This document shows, piece after piece, positions 1 to 7,537 of a stretch of 24,553 nt of DNA (its first letter is position 1; every line of letters starts with the position of its first letter). The notes beneath the pieces are model-generated. The model did no database searches. It had not been told where the DNA came from and saw only the letters and a program-made list of their open reading frames with translations. The stretch is from IMG/VR virus record IMGVR_UViG_3300031565_000352, positions 1 through 24,553 of that record. The stretch is one strand, 5' to 3'. This DNA is from a virus. A program made the position numbers and the translations under genes.

Positions 1-240
1 CAAAAAAACTTTTTACCTACTGAATTTATCAAAGATGGATTGTTTCGATACCTTGAAAAATTAAATTCTACTATAGAAAGAATGTCATCTGTTTATATAA
101 AAGAAGTCGGTCAACGTATTCTGGCGGAGGGGGAGGTCAGACCAGCCCACATAGAAGATTTTCAAATTAAAATATTAAGATCGATCGACGACACTAAAGA
201 AAACATAATTAAAGAAATTGACAAACATGAACCAAATTAA
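1..240 (+). CDS. Partial gene in the small-terminase position (C-terminal end only)
   Basis: The reading frame is open from the first base, so the gene begins upstream and only about 79 C-terminal residues are visible. A TTG at 40 could serve as a start, but the frame continues upstream of it without a stop. The visible part is charged and predicted mostly helical, ending in a Lys/Glu/Asp-rich segment. It overlaps the terminase large subunit start by 14 bases. By position directly upstream of a GpA-type terminase it could be the C-terminus of a small terminase subunit, whose C-terminal part usually contacts the large subunit. No DNA-binding motif is in view, so this rests on gene order only. 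Confidence 0.5.
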   Translation, partial: QKNFLPTEFIKDGLFRYLEKLNSTIERMSSVYIKEVGQRILAEGEVRPAHIEDFQIKILRSIDDTKENIIKEIDKHEPN

Positions 241-2197
241 AAATTTGCCAGGATATTTTTTAAAAAGATTATTTGAAAAACAGCTACCGACTCGTAGGCA
301 TAACTCAAATATTGTAGAATACGCAGAAACAACAATTGTTCCTGCCGGACCGTACAAGGGTTTACAATACGAGCACAGCAGGGCGCCCCAGCTTAGAGAA
401 CCGCTTGAACTTCTTTCGCCTGACTCTCCATATCAAGAAATTTACATGATGTTTCCGGCACAGTCCGGAAAAACTACCATTGCCGAAATTGTTACAACGT
501 ATTACATAACCGAAGTCCCCAGCGAAATATTATATGCGTCAAGTAATGAGACCGCCGCTATAAAATGGATGCAACGGCGAATTGTACCGAGGGCGGCGGC
601 GGCTGGGATTGAATTCAGATCGGAAATTGAGTCGAGAACGTCCAGGCAAACCGGTAATACTACTTATTCAAAACTTTTCCCGGGCGGGAATATTGATATA
701 GCGTCGACTTTGTCGGCGGCTCAAATGGCGTCAGAAACAAAAAGAATTGAACTTTGGGACGAGATGGACCGCTGGCGGCGGGTTTTGGGAGACGAAGGGT
801 CAGTCACATCACAGCTTAAGGCCCGGACTCAGGCATGGGGAACTCAGTCTAAAATTTTGGGTTTTTCGACACCTACGACAGAAGATTCCAGCCTAATTTT
901 AGAATATTTTTTGATGGGAGACCAGCGCCTATATTTTGTTGCCTGCCCTTTTTGTGGTTACATGCAACTTATGGACTTTAGCGAGGGTAAATCTTTTGGT
1001 TTAAGTTGGGAATATAAAAGTGGCAAGATATTAAAAAAATCTATAGTGCTTGTCTGTGAGTCTCCTTCATGTTCAAGGGAAATTTCAGAGCCCTTTAAAA
1101 ATAAAATGCTCAATTCTGGGGAGTGGCGGAAACAAGCCATTGCAGAGTATGACTTTATTGCTAGTTTTCACATAAATGGATTATACTCTCCGATGATGAC
1201 TTGGTACGAAATGGCCATTAGTTACGATGATAGCAAAAAAGGTGATTTACAGAAACAGGCTCACGACAATCTAAAAATGGGTAGACCACACAAACAGACC
1301 GGCACCAGGCCAAAAGTTGAAAAAATTATAGAGAATAGGGGTCAATATAAATCTTTAGAAGTACCGGAAGGGGTGCTATATTTGACAGCGGGAATAGATG
1401 TTCAGGAAGGATCAGAAACAAACGAACATAATCCGGCCCGGTTGGAGCTTGAAATTCTAGGAATTGGCGCCGGTTATCGTACCTGGTCAATTTGCTATGA
1501 AGTTTTTTATGGAGAAACTGACGATCCGTTTTCTGGCGCTTGGGAAAAATTAAACGAATGGGCAATTGAAAATAATTTTAGTTTTTACAGAAAAGACGGT
1601 TTCCGGTTTCCGGTCTCTCTAACTTTTATAGATTCGAGCTCAGGAAAACGGCACAGTCAGGTTTATCAATTTTCACAGCGGTGGCGAAATTGTTTTCCGA
1701 TCAAAGGATTTTCGGCGCTCAAAACGCAGAAAAAGGAAAAAAGGGATTTAGAGGGGGATAAAATATCAGAAAGTAATTTTAGGAGATTTAGGGCAAAAAA
1801 AATTGACGAAGACATTACACTATATGAGATTTCAACTAATTATTATAAAAATCAAATATATCATAATTTAAAAATCGCCCGGGAAGGGAACGGGTTACAA
1901 AAAGCCGGGTTTTGTGATTTTCCCAGGGATTATGATGAACGCTATTTTGATATGTTGACGGCAGAAGAGCGCCGCCGGGATGGGAGTTTTCATAATCCGA
2001 CAGGGCGCCGAAATGAAAGCCTTGATTGTCGGGTCTATGCTTTATGTGGTGGTGACGTATTTTTAGAGTCGGAGGTATTAAGGTTTAAGTCGTTAGCGCA
2101 AGATAAAAAATGGAGACCTGACCAGGTGCAACAAATAAATAAATCGTATGTTTTAAAAACCATGTCCAAAAAAACAGCTAAGAAGAAAATTAAATAA
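227..2197 (+). CDS. Terminase large subunit, lambda GpA type
   Basis: ATPase-nuclease motor that cuts concatemeric DNA and pumps it through the portal into the procapsid. The 656-residue length is close to lambda gpA. Visible motifs: a variant Walker A, PAQSGKTT, at residues 77-84; a Walker B-like WDEMDRW with acidic residues at 178-179; and a probable zinc ribbon with CPFC at 240-243 and a second Cys pair at 277 and 282. The C-terminal nuclease domain shows GIDVQ (Asp391), FIDSSSG (Asp469) and ESLDCRVYA (Asp600), the typical acidic cluster of GpA nucleases. I prefer ATG 227 over an in-frame TTG at 218. The Shine-Dalgarno is weak, and the gene overlaps the preceding gene, so coupling is likely. 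The C-terminus is Lys-rich. Confidence 0.95.
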   Translation: MNQIKNLPGYFLKRLFEKQLPTRRHNSNIVEYAETTIVPAGPYKGLQYEHSRAPQLREPLELLSPDSPYQEIYMMFPAQSGKTTIAEIVTTYYITEVPSEILYASSNETAAIKWMQRRIVPRAAAAGIEFRSEIESRTSRQTGNTTYSKLFPGGNIDIASTLSAAQMASETKRIELWDEMDRWRRVLGDEGSVTSQLKARTQAWGTQSKILGFSTPTTEDSSLILEYFLMGDQRLYFVACPFCGYMQLMDFSEGKSFGLSWEYKSGKILKKSIVLVCESPSCSREISEPFKNKMLNSGEWRKQAIAEYDFIASFHINGLYSPMMTWYEMAISYDDSKKGDLQKQAHDNLKMGRPHKQTGTRPKVEKIIENRGQYKSLEVPEGVLYLTAGIDVQEGSETNEHNPARLELEILGIGAGYRTWSICYEVFYGETDDPFSGAWEKLNEWAIENNFSFYRKDGFRFPVSLTFIDSSSGKRHSQVYQFSQRWRNCFPIKGFSALKTQKKEKRDLEGDKISESNFRRFRAKKIDEDITLYEISTNYYKNQIYHNLKIAREGNGLQKAGFCDFPRDYDERYFDMLTAEERRRDGSFHNPTGRRNESLDCRVYALCGGDVFLESEVLRFKSLAQDKKWRPDQVQQINKSYVLKTMSKKTAKKKIK

Positions 2198-2201
2198 AAA
2201 A

Positions 2202-2227
2202 TACTTGACATTTTTATACCTATATAT
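2202..2227 (+). promoter_or_regulatory. Promoter-like motif, copy A
   Basis: The 43-base gap after the terminase contains ACTTGACATTTT followed by CTATATAT. TTGACA lies at 2205-2210 and TATATAT at 2221-2227, ten bases apart. The same arrangement, with the same ten-base spacing, occurs before the head protease (8501-8525). TTGACA matches a sigma-70 -35 box, but no good -10 box sits 16-18 bases away, so a standard promoter is not demonstrated. It may be a phage-specific promoter or operator. Confidence 0.4.
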
Positions 2228-2240
2228 GTTGACTTGAGTC

Positions 2241-2516
2241 ATGTCATATGTTACAGCCAGAAAAGCACGTCTTAACGATCAATTAGTAAAAGTCCAGGCG
2301 GCTCTTGCTGCTCTATATGATAATGTAACAGAACAGGCCAGTCAATCCGTAGAATCCTATCAATTTGAATCTGGGGAGGGAATGCAAAAAGCAAAACGGC
2401 GTGACCTCACAAAATTATTGAGAGAAATAGAAATATTACAGGCAACCGAAAGTCATTTAATAAACGAACTCGCGCGAATGGGAATAATGAGTATCCGACT
2501 GAGGAGAAAAATATAA
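2241..2516 (+). CDS. Small gpW/DUF6148-like head-tail joining candidate
   Basis: A 91-residue, mostly helical protein between terminase and portal, the usual place for gpW-like or DUF6148-like proteins in lambda-type head modules. The pattern SYQFESGEGMQKAKRRDLT followed by a long helix (LLREIEILQATESHLINELAR) matches the family pattern of a Tyr-x-x-x-(D/S)GEG segment, an R-(R/D)-L turn and a closing helix. gpW homologues join the portal ring to the tail after packaging. The ATG follows the promoter-like gap, with no strong Shine-Dalgarno visible. The stop lies one base before the portal start, so the two are probably translated together. The family assignment rests on pattern and position and is moderate. 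Confidence 0.6.
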   Translation: MSYVTARKARLNDQLVKVQAALAALYDNVTEQASQSVESYQFESGEGMQKAKRRDLTKLLREIEILQATESHLINELARMGIMSIRLRRKI

Positions 2517-2517
2517 A

Positions 2518-4155
2518 ATGATTCCAATTTTTAATACTATAATAAATAAATATAAAGCGGTTTTTAGTCCGACACTGGAACCGGCCAGCACAGCTCAAAA
2601 ACGTAAAACTTCAATAAAAAATTTTTCCAGATATGGCTCCCCTGATAAATTCCCGGGCGGCGTCAGTAAACGGAGAACCTCCGAAATCATACATGATCAT
2701 TTAACATTACGGCAACAGTCTCGAGATGCAATGTTTGACTCGACCGTGGCTAAATCAATGGTTGATAGGTTTGCTGATACGGTAGTTGATACCGGCTTAA
2801 AAGTAAAGCCGACGCCGATGACAAATATTATCGGGATAACACCGGAAGAAGGCGAAAAATGGGCCGAAAATGTTGCCGAATTATATCATCTGTGGTCTAA
2901 ATCTAAAAAATCACATACGTCAAGAGTAAATAATAATTATCAAAATCAACGATTATATGGAATTTTTCAGCAGCGAGATAATGATGTCTTTGTTCAATTA
3001 AATTACAGCCGGGAAAAAGATCAAATAAATCCATTATCGTACGAGTTTGTAGAGCCTAACCAGGTCCGAGGGAATGCGATAACTTCTTCTTACGCACAAA
3101 TCCCAGGTGATGACGGTATTGTACGTGATAGCAAAAATAGAGAAATTGGGTATAAAATTTGGGAATGGGTAGAAGGAAAATATAAAGAGCGAGAAATTCC
3201 CGCTCGTGGGGAAAAATCAGGCCGTATTTTTATGTTGCATGGTTTTAATCCTGAATATGCCAACCAGGGGCGAGGATTTCCACGCTTAACTCATGCGTTG
3301 CAAGAATTTGAACAACTTACAGATTTCAAGCAGTCCGTTATCAAAAAAGCAATTTCGCAATCTTCAATTTCTATGGTAATGGAGAACGAACAACAGGACG
3401 CTTCAAATCCGTTAGAGGGTGTTGGCTCAGGCCCAAGGTCAAAATATGGAGATTTTGACGAAGGGACCGAAAATTTACACAGTAGCGCTTTAGATGAGCC
3501 TATTGTTAATTATAATTTATTGCCGGAAGCAACTTTTCACGATCCGGGCTCAATAGGAATTTTTAACGCAAGAAGAGGGGACAAATTAAAACCATTTCAA
3601 GACACCTCTCCCTCTGAAAGTTTTGCTACTTTTGTTGATTCTTTTTGTTCGCATTTAAGCGCTTCGACCGGAATGCCGCTTGAAGTTTTACTCATGAAAT
3701 TCAATGCTAATTATTCAGCTTCCAGGGCGGCTTTAATTCTTTTTTGGCGAGTGGCTCAAATTTGGCGGAACGAAATGGCGGCAGATTATCTTGATCCGAT
3801 CTATGAAATGTGGTTATCTGAGGAGATAGCACTTGGTCGGGTTAAATGTCCAGGTTGGCAAAATCCAATAATCAGAGAAGCATGGCTTTGCAAAGATTGG
3901 TCGGGCGCTCCGATGCCTAATATTGATCCACTGAAAACAATGGCAGCCGATAGGGGTTATATTGAGATGGGAAGTCAAACTCTTGACGATGCCGCATTAA
4001 ATTATAATGGATCGTCAGGCAAGGCCAACAGAATAAAAAACGCAAGACAATTTAAAGAAGTTCCTCAACCTCCCTGGCCGTGGCCGATAGTTACCGAAAA
4101 AGAAGACTCAAAAGATAAAGAAGACAAAGAAGACAAAGAAGAGGAGAACGAATAA
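2518..4155 (+). CDS. Portal protein, lambda gpB family
   Basis: Dodecameric ring at the unique capsid vertex, through which DNA enters and to which the tail attaches. The 545-residue length is close to lambda gpB. Family-like features are the early segment RYGSPDKFPGG with SEIIHDHLTLRQQSRDAMFD, the region around residues 155-195 ending in EFVEPNQVRG, the GRGFPRLTHALQEFEQLTDFK stretch and the late STGMPLEVLLMKF...SASRAAL block. These correspond to the wing and clip/stem core of the phage_portal_2 family. The last 20 or so residues are a low-complexity Asp/Lys/Glu run (repeated KED), which looks like a flexible acidic tail. A GAGGAG lies before the ATG. It directly follows the gpW-like gene and is followed by an accessory block rather than by the head protease. 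Confidence 0.93.
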   Translation: MIPIFNTIINKYKAVFSPTLEPASTAQKRKTSIKNFSRYGSPDKFPGGVSKRRTSEIIHDHLTLRQQSRDAMFDSTVAKSMVDRFADTVVDTGLKVKPTPMTNIIGITPEEGEKWAENVAELYHLWSKSKKSHTSRVNNNYQNQRLYGIFQQRDNDVFVQLNYSREKDQINPLSYEFVEPNQVRGNAITSSYAQIPGDDGIVRDSKNREIGYKIWEWVEGKYKEREIPARGEKSGRIFMLHGFNPEYANQGRGFPRLTHALQEFEQLTDFKQSVIKKAISQSSISMVMENEQQDASNPLEGVGSGPRSKYGDFDEGTENLHSSALDEPIVNYNLLPEATFHDPGSIGIFNARRGDKLKPFQDTSPSESFATFVDSFCSHLSASTGMPLEVLLMKFNANYSASRAALILFWRVAQIWRNEMAADYLDPIYEMWLSEEIALGRVKCPGWQNPIIREAWLCKDWSGAPMPNIDPLKTMAADRGYIEMGSQTLDDAALNYNGSSGKANRIKNARQFKEVPQPPWPWPIVTEKEDSKDKEDKEDKEEENE

Positions 4156-4157
4156 AA

Positions 4158-4436
4158 ATGGCAAATCCATTAAACGTATCATGTCCGGCCAATGTTTGGA
4201 CAAAAGTATTAACGAATGTTACAGAGGGGCAAATAAAAAAACGCTTAACAACTCCAAATGTTTATTTATCGACTTACAGAATGGTTACAATACCGGCACA
4301 GCCAGCGCCAACATTGCGAAGCCAGGGGACGCCGATTTTTATTGAATCTAATTCCGAAAAAGTTGAAAATGTCGCTGCAATAAATGTTTATATTTATCCA
4401 GTTGGCGCGGCTGGCTCTGTCGTAGTTGAGGTTTAA
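4158..4436 (+). CDS. Small beta-rich phage protein of unknown function
   Basis: I do not recognise a named family. The 92-residue product has alternating polar and hydrophobic stretches suggesting a beta sandwich. Its C-terminal part resembles the small phage proteins that carry a VYIYPVGAAGSVVVEV-like strand pair and sit near fibre or decoration genes. There is no signal peptide and no membrane segment. It begins two bases after the portal stop with GAGGAG upstream, and the coiled-coil protein gene starts two bases after its stop. As the first gene of the accessory block it is most likely a virion surface component, but no direct sequence evidence shows this. Confidence 0.6.
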   Translation: MANPLNVSCPANVWTKVLTNVTEGQIKKRLTTPNVYLSTYRMVTIPAQPAPTLRSQGTPIFIESNSEKVENVAAINVYIYPVGAAGSVVVEV

Positions 4437-4438
4437 AA

Positions 4439-5077
4439 ATGATAGGAAGCGGTTTGTTTAAAAAGATTGTAGACAGCATATCAGAAGCCGACACAAAGAT
4501 CGATGCTAATACAGACGCGATCAATCAGGCGATTTCTGATATATCAGGACTTGACACAAAAATTGATCAGTCTATTTCTGATATATCAGATATTGATGCA
4601 AACATCGGCTTAAAAGGTGACTATTTAAATATCCCTTTTGTTTCTGCTGAGAGCTCGATTTTAGCTTATTTAAATACTGGTTATTATCATATACATGGCG
4701 AGGCTTTTGTCTATCCTAAATATGCCGCGCCGGTTCAATTGTTATCAGGGTCAGGAGCTTGGAACCTAACCGGAAATATCATTGAAATAATACCAGCAAA
4801 TATTTTATTGAAACCATTTGATTTACATTGGATAAGTATATCAAATATTTCAGGCAATAGTGATTTTATTATTGATATATATTCAGGAGCGATTGGAGAA
4901 GAAATTTTAATTTCGTCGGTTGAGGGATTTAGAAATAGTAATTTTATCCAGGAAGGGGCTCGGCGAATTCAGACTCCCAGGCAACTAGCAAATACAAGAA
5001 TTTCTTGCAAATTATCAGATTCTACCGCGGGGACTTTAACCTGTACGATTAAATTTAACGGCCATTATTACGGCTAA
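4439..5077 (+). CDS. Fibre-like protein: N-terminal coiled coil plus beta-rich domain
   Basis: A 212-residue protein. Residues about 10-60 form a heptad-like region with a repeated 14-residue unit (ISDISGLDTKID then ISDISDIDANIG), typical of the trimeric coiled coils that anchor phage fibres and head spikes. Residues from about 62 onward are beta-rich, ending in a strand-like TCTIKFNGHYYG, and could be a receptor-binding or decoration domain. There is no signal peptide. It follows the 92-residue gene by two bases and precedes another small virion-type protein. Head fibre, tail fibre or tailspike are all possible; the position next to the portal slightly favours a head- or neck-attached fibre. 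Target unknown. Confidence 0.6.
   Translation: MIGSGLFKKIVDSISEADTKIDANTDAINQAISDISGLDTKIDQSISDISDIDANIGLKGDYLNIPFVSAESSILAYLNTGYYHIHGEAFVYPKYAAPVQLLSGSGAWNLTGNIIEIIPANILLKPFDLHWISISNISGNSDFIIDIYSGAIGEEILISSVEGFRNSNFIQEGARRIQTPRQLANTRISCKLSDSTAGTLTCTIKFNGHYYG
4532..4589 (+). repeat. Direct repeat carrying a 12-bp palindrome
   Basis: ATTTCTGATATATCAG occurs at 4532-4547 and again at 4574-4589, a 42-base (14-codon) period. Each copy contains the perfect palindrome CTGATATATCAG. The repeat encodes the coiled-coil unit of the surrounding gene, which explains the period. A binding role for the palindromes is possible but unproven. Confidence 0.8.
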
Positions 5078-5095
5078 ATTAAGGAGACAAATTAA

Positions 5096-5509
5096 ATGCC
5101 AAGTTTTAATAAATTTTATGAAGAATTGGTCGTCGCCGGTATCGATTGGGTGGCGGATGACATCAACATTGCACTTTTAACAGATTCCTGGACGCCTTCC
5201 AGAACGTTGGATTTTTACAGTGAATTGACAAACGAACTCGCAAGCGGTGACGGATATACCACCGGCGGCCTTGCGTTAACAATAAAAGCAATTTCAACAG
5301 CCGCAAATATTATTTATTTGGAAGCAGACAACCCTGAGTGGATTTTTTTCGCTTCGAAATCTTTTCGTTACGCTGCAATCTACAAAGACACCGGCGTTGC
5401 TGCAACATCACCGTTACTCTGGTATATTGATTTGGTAAACACAACACTTTCAGGCACTTATACGATTAGATTAAACGCACTTGGTTTAATCAGTTTGTCT
5501 GATGTGTAA
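5096..5509 (+). CDS. Conserved phage virion-type protein (about 135-residue family)
   Basis: The 137-residue protein matches a pattern common among tailed phages: an N-terminal FNKFYEELV helix, DINIALLTD, a Y-S-E-LTNE-(L)ASGDGYTTGG segment, then FRYAAIYKDT and a final TYTIRLNALGLISL strand. Such proteins are usually annotated as hypothetical and lie in structural gene modules. They are predicted beta-rich and have no signal peptide. A good AAGGAG lies about ten bases before the ATG. With the neighbouring 119-residue protein it forms a pair I associate with fibre or decoration regions. Function is unknown; a surface-exposed virion component is an inference from the company it keeps. Confidence 0.7.
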   Translation: MPSFNKFYEELVVAGIDWVADDINIALLTDSWTPSRTLDFYSELTNELASGDGYTTGGLALTIKAISTAANIIYLEADNPEWIFFASKSFRYAAIYKDTGVAATSPLLWYIDLVNTTLSGTYTIRLNALGLISLSDV

Positions 5510-5543
5510 ATATTATTTTATAAATACAAGGAAGGTGTAAATC

Positions 5544-5903
5544 ATGTCGTGGGGATCAAAAACGCAAATAATGACCGGTGCGGCGGTAACAGGAGCCGAG
5601 ATTTTTTCCTCGGCTGTCACTCTAACGCCAAAAAATACAATAGACATCGAAGTACAGGGCAACAGCAGCGGAACAACAGACGATTTAATTGTTAATGTTT
5701 ATTCTACGTTGGACGATTCCTTGGAAAGCTGGGATACTGTGCCCTTAATGAGTTTTATTCTGGATTGTACGTCAGGCGGTGACAATAAGATCAGTTTTAT
5801 AATAAAAGATTTTTACAAATTCAGAATCGGGGTAATAAGGAAAGGTACAACAGACACGATTGCAACAGATATATGGTACAGAAGCGATGGGGTTGACTTG
5901 TAG
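5544..5903 (+). CDS. Conserved beta-sandwich phage protein
   Basis: A 119-residue protein that begins SWGSKTQIMTGAAVTGAEI and continues with IDIEVQGNSSGTTDDLIVNVYSTLDD, a W-D-T-V-PL-M-SF core, and KISFIIKDFYKFRIGVIRKGTTDTI. This layout is known from many uncharacterised phage structural-region proteins and reads as a single jelly-roll-like domain. A strong AAGGAAGG precedes the ATG. A 34-base AT-rich gap separates it from the upstream gene, and its TAG stop overlaps the GTG start of the LamG protein by one base, so the two are probably coupled. No enzymatic motif is visible. Confidence 0.65.
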   Translation: MSWGSKTQIMTGAAVTGAEIFSSAVTLTPKNTIDIEVQGNSSGTTDDLIVNVYSTLDDSLESWDTVPLMSFILDCTSGGDNKISFIIKDFYKFRIGVIRKGTTDTIATDIWYRSDGVDL

Positions 5904-6988
5904 TGAAACTGCCTATTCGAAAACCACATAGAGGGACAAGGTTAAATCATTCTCATAATTTAGTGAGAAATTTATTGACCTGCCTTGTTTTAGTCGAGCA
6001 CACGGGAAGTATTGCCGGTAATAATGTCCTGGGAAAATCTAGCGGCGAAATTTCAGGAGCTACCTGGCGAGCTGGAGAACAAGGGTCAGAGCTTGATTTT
6101 TCCAATTCCACTAGTGATGTGGTTGATTTAGGCGTTCCCTTTCTGGGGTCGGAACAAACCGAACTGTCAATTGAATGTATTTTAAGGATAAATACTCTTT
6201 TTACTCTACAAATTATTGCTGAAAACGGGTCAAGTGTTGATTCCTTTTTTTTAGCTAAAGATAACGCTAATCTTTTTTCTTTTCTGGTCTCAGGGGCAGG
6301 TACTTCGGGCCGCAAGTCAACAAATGTAGTCACACCGGGAGTTTATTATCATGTCATAGGGACGTGGACGCCCGGAAGTTATCCAGATTTGTACGTTGAC
6401 GGTCAACTTGATAATGGCGCAACGTCTGGCGTTGTTCTAAATGCTTTGGTTGACGGAGATTCAAACCTGGAATTGGGAAAACGTCCAGGTTCTACAGCTA
6501 TTTCTTTCAACGGCGGCATTTCGTTATTTAGAATATACAATAAGGCATTAAGCGCCAACGAGGTTACACAACTATATAGAGATCCTTTCGAAATGTTTTT
6601 TAGTTGGGATTATAGATTTTTAGCAGGTACAATAAAACAAATTGATTTGCAGCAAACAAATTTTACTTTATTGAACTATACTTTATCAACTTTATTTTCC
6701 TTGCTTTTGCAATCTGGCCAGGCGGCATTGTTGGATTTTGCAATACAAATAATAGAAGAAATAATATTACAGGAAACAAAATTTACATTTTTGGATCACA
6801 CTTCGTTGATCTTGGTTTCTGTTTTACTGCAATCCGGCCAGGCGGCATTGTTGGATTTTGCAATAAAAACAACAGCAGAAATAATATTGCAAGAAATTGG
6901 TTTTACTTTTTATTCCTTCGAGCCTGTTGATATTGATTTTTTAAATGCAATTATTAACACAGTTGTAAGGAAGGGTTTTTCTCAATGA
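5903..6988 (+). CDS. LamG/concanavalin A-like lectin-domain protein with 40-residue C-terminal repeats
   Basis: A 361-residue protein starting at GTG overlapping the previous stop. The N-terminal segment, KPHRGTRLNHSHNLVRNLLTCLVL, matches the lead-in seen before LamG domains in phage proteins. Residues about 25-230 fit a Laminin_G_3-type jelly roll: an SGATWRAGEQGSELDF strand, ELSIECILR, VYYHVIGTWTPG, DLYVDGQLDNGA, and ISLFRIYNKALSANEVTQLY near the end. The last third is unusual: two tandem 40-residue units (residues about 249-328) plus half a third, rich in Leu, Ile and Phe, with SGQAALLDFAI conserved in both. LamG domains bind glycans, so a role in host-surface or polysaccharide contact is plausible. 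No catalytic residues are visible. Its stop overlaps the next start (ATGA). Confidence 0.8.
   Translation: MKLPIRKPHRGTRLNHSHNLVRNLLTCLVLVEHTGSIAGNNVLGKSSGEISGATWRAGEQGSELDFSNSTSDVVDLGVPFLGSEQTELSIECILRINTLFTLQIIAENGSSVDSFFLAKDNANLFSFLVSGAGTSGRKSTNVVTPGVYYHVIGTWTPGSYPDLYVDGQLDNGATSGVVLNALVDGDSNLELGKRPGSTAISFNGGISLFRIYNKALSANEVTQLYRDPFEMFFSWDYRFLAGTIKQIDLQQTNFTLLNYTLSTLFSLLLQSGQAALLDFAIQIIEEIILQETKFTFLDHTSLILVSVLLQSGQAALLDFAIKTTAEIILQEIGFTFYSFEPVDIDFLNAIINTVVRKGFSQ
6647..6943 (+). repeat. Tandem 120-bp repeats (two full units and a half)
   Basis: Units at 6647-6766 and 6767-6886 are in frame and encode 40 residues each; a partial third runs from 6887 to about 6943. The stretch around 6715-6745 recurs almost unchanged at 6835-6865, whereas the rest of the unit has diverged. 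Selection or gene conversion on the SGQAALLDFAI core is one reading. Confidence 0.85.
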
Positions 6989-7293
6989 GCGTAAACCCTC
7001 AACCAATCGCAATCTATTATAAAAATCAAGGTGAATATGGCTACAAAATAGGCGTTGCGATAGTAGACGAAAGAGGTTCCCCCGTCATTATTCCAGACGG
7101 CAGCATTGTTAATTTTATTTATTATGATACTCTGGGGGTAAAACACACTGTTGGGTGTAATAAATTTGAAAATATTGCTTATTACAATGTTAAATCAGTA
7201 GATTTTTTAGAAACGGGCTCGTACCGTTATTGGCTGGAGTGTTTTACAAGGGACATTTACGGCCCGTTTGAATTAAAAATATTAAAAGTATAA
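6985..7293 (+). CDS. Small beta-rich phage protein, possible fibre accessory
   Basis: A 102-residue protein starting at an ATGA overlap with the LamG gene, which implies coupled translation. It has no signal peptide or membrane helix. It appears to be one immunoglobulin-like or BppU N-terminal-like beta sandwich, with strands such as YGYKIGVAIVDERGSPV, SIVNFIYYDT and a closing YRYWLECFTRDIYGPFELKI. Domains of this type often provide an attachment or linker module next to receptor-binding proteins. I cannot assign a family with confidence. Its tight linkage to the LamG gene suggests that the two act together. Confidence 0.55.
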   Translation: MSVNPQPIAIYYKNQGEYGYKIGVAIVDERGSPVIIPDGSIVNFIYYDTLGVKHTVGCNKFENIAYYNVKSVDFLETGSYRYWLECFTRDIYGPFELKILKV

Positions 7294-7330
7294 AATAGGG
7301 AAAAAAAATGAATAGGAGAAAAAAAAATAA

Positions 7331-7537
7331 ATGTTACAACCACCCCAAACCGAGAACCTTGTTAAAATTATTATCATTCTTTCCGGTATTTTGGTTAGTA
7401 GTTGGGTCGTTTTTGGTTTTTTTGTTATTCGTCTTATTAAAGGATACGACGATCAAATCAGAGATGTTTACCAAAAAATCACAGATATACCAGCAATCAA
7501 AACAGATATAAACTGGTTAAAGGATAAAAAGAAATGA
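7331..7537 (+). CDS. Small membrane protein, candidate holin
   Basis: A 68-residue protein with a single hydrophobic segment at residues about 11-35 and a charged amphipathic C-terminal helix ending KTDINWLKDKKK, a tail reminiscent of XhlA/holin-type small phage proteins. An AGGAG lies 12 bases before the ATG. Its TGA overlaps the peptidase start (ATGA), and a candidate holin directly before a lytic-enzyme candidate is a classical lysis arrangement. A different-frame ORF at 7308-7511 also has a start, a Shine-Dalgarno-like AGGG and a hydrophobic stretch; I prefer 7331 because of the coupled junction and the cleaner topology. The holin role is inferred from size, topology and position. Confidence 0.6.
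   Translation: MLQPPQTENLVKIIIILSGILVSSWVVFGFFVIRLIKGYDDQIRDVYQKITDIPAIKTDINWLKDKKK

Noticed and set aside
2205-2233. Standard sigma-70 promoter from TTGACA
   Set aside because: No acceptable -10 box lies 16-18 bases downstream; the site is reported only as a shared motif.
5953-6333. Reverse-strand ORF of 126 codons opposite the LamG gene
   Set aside because: It is antisense to a recognisable domain and there is no divergent intergenic region to drive it.
4436-7293. Diversity-generating retroelement target in the fibre-like genes
   Set aside because: No reverse transcriptase or template/variable repeat pair with adenine-specific differences is in the window.
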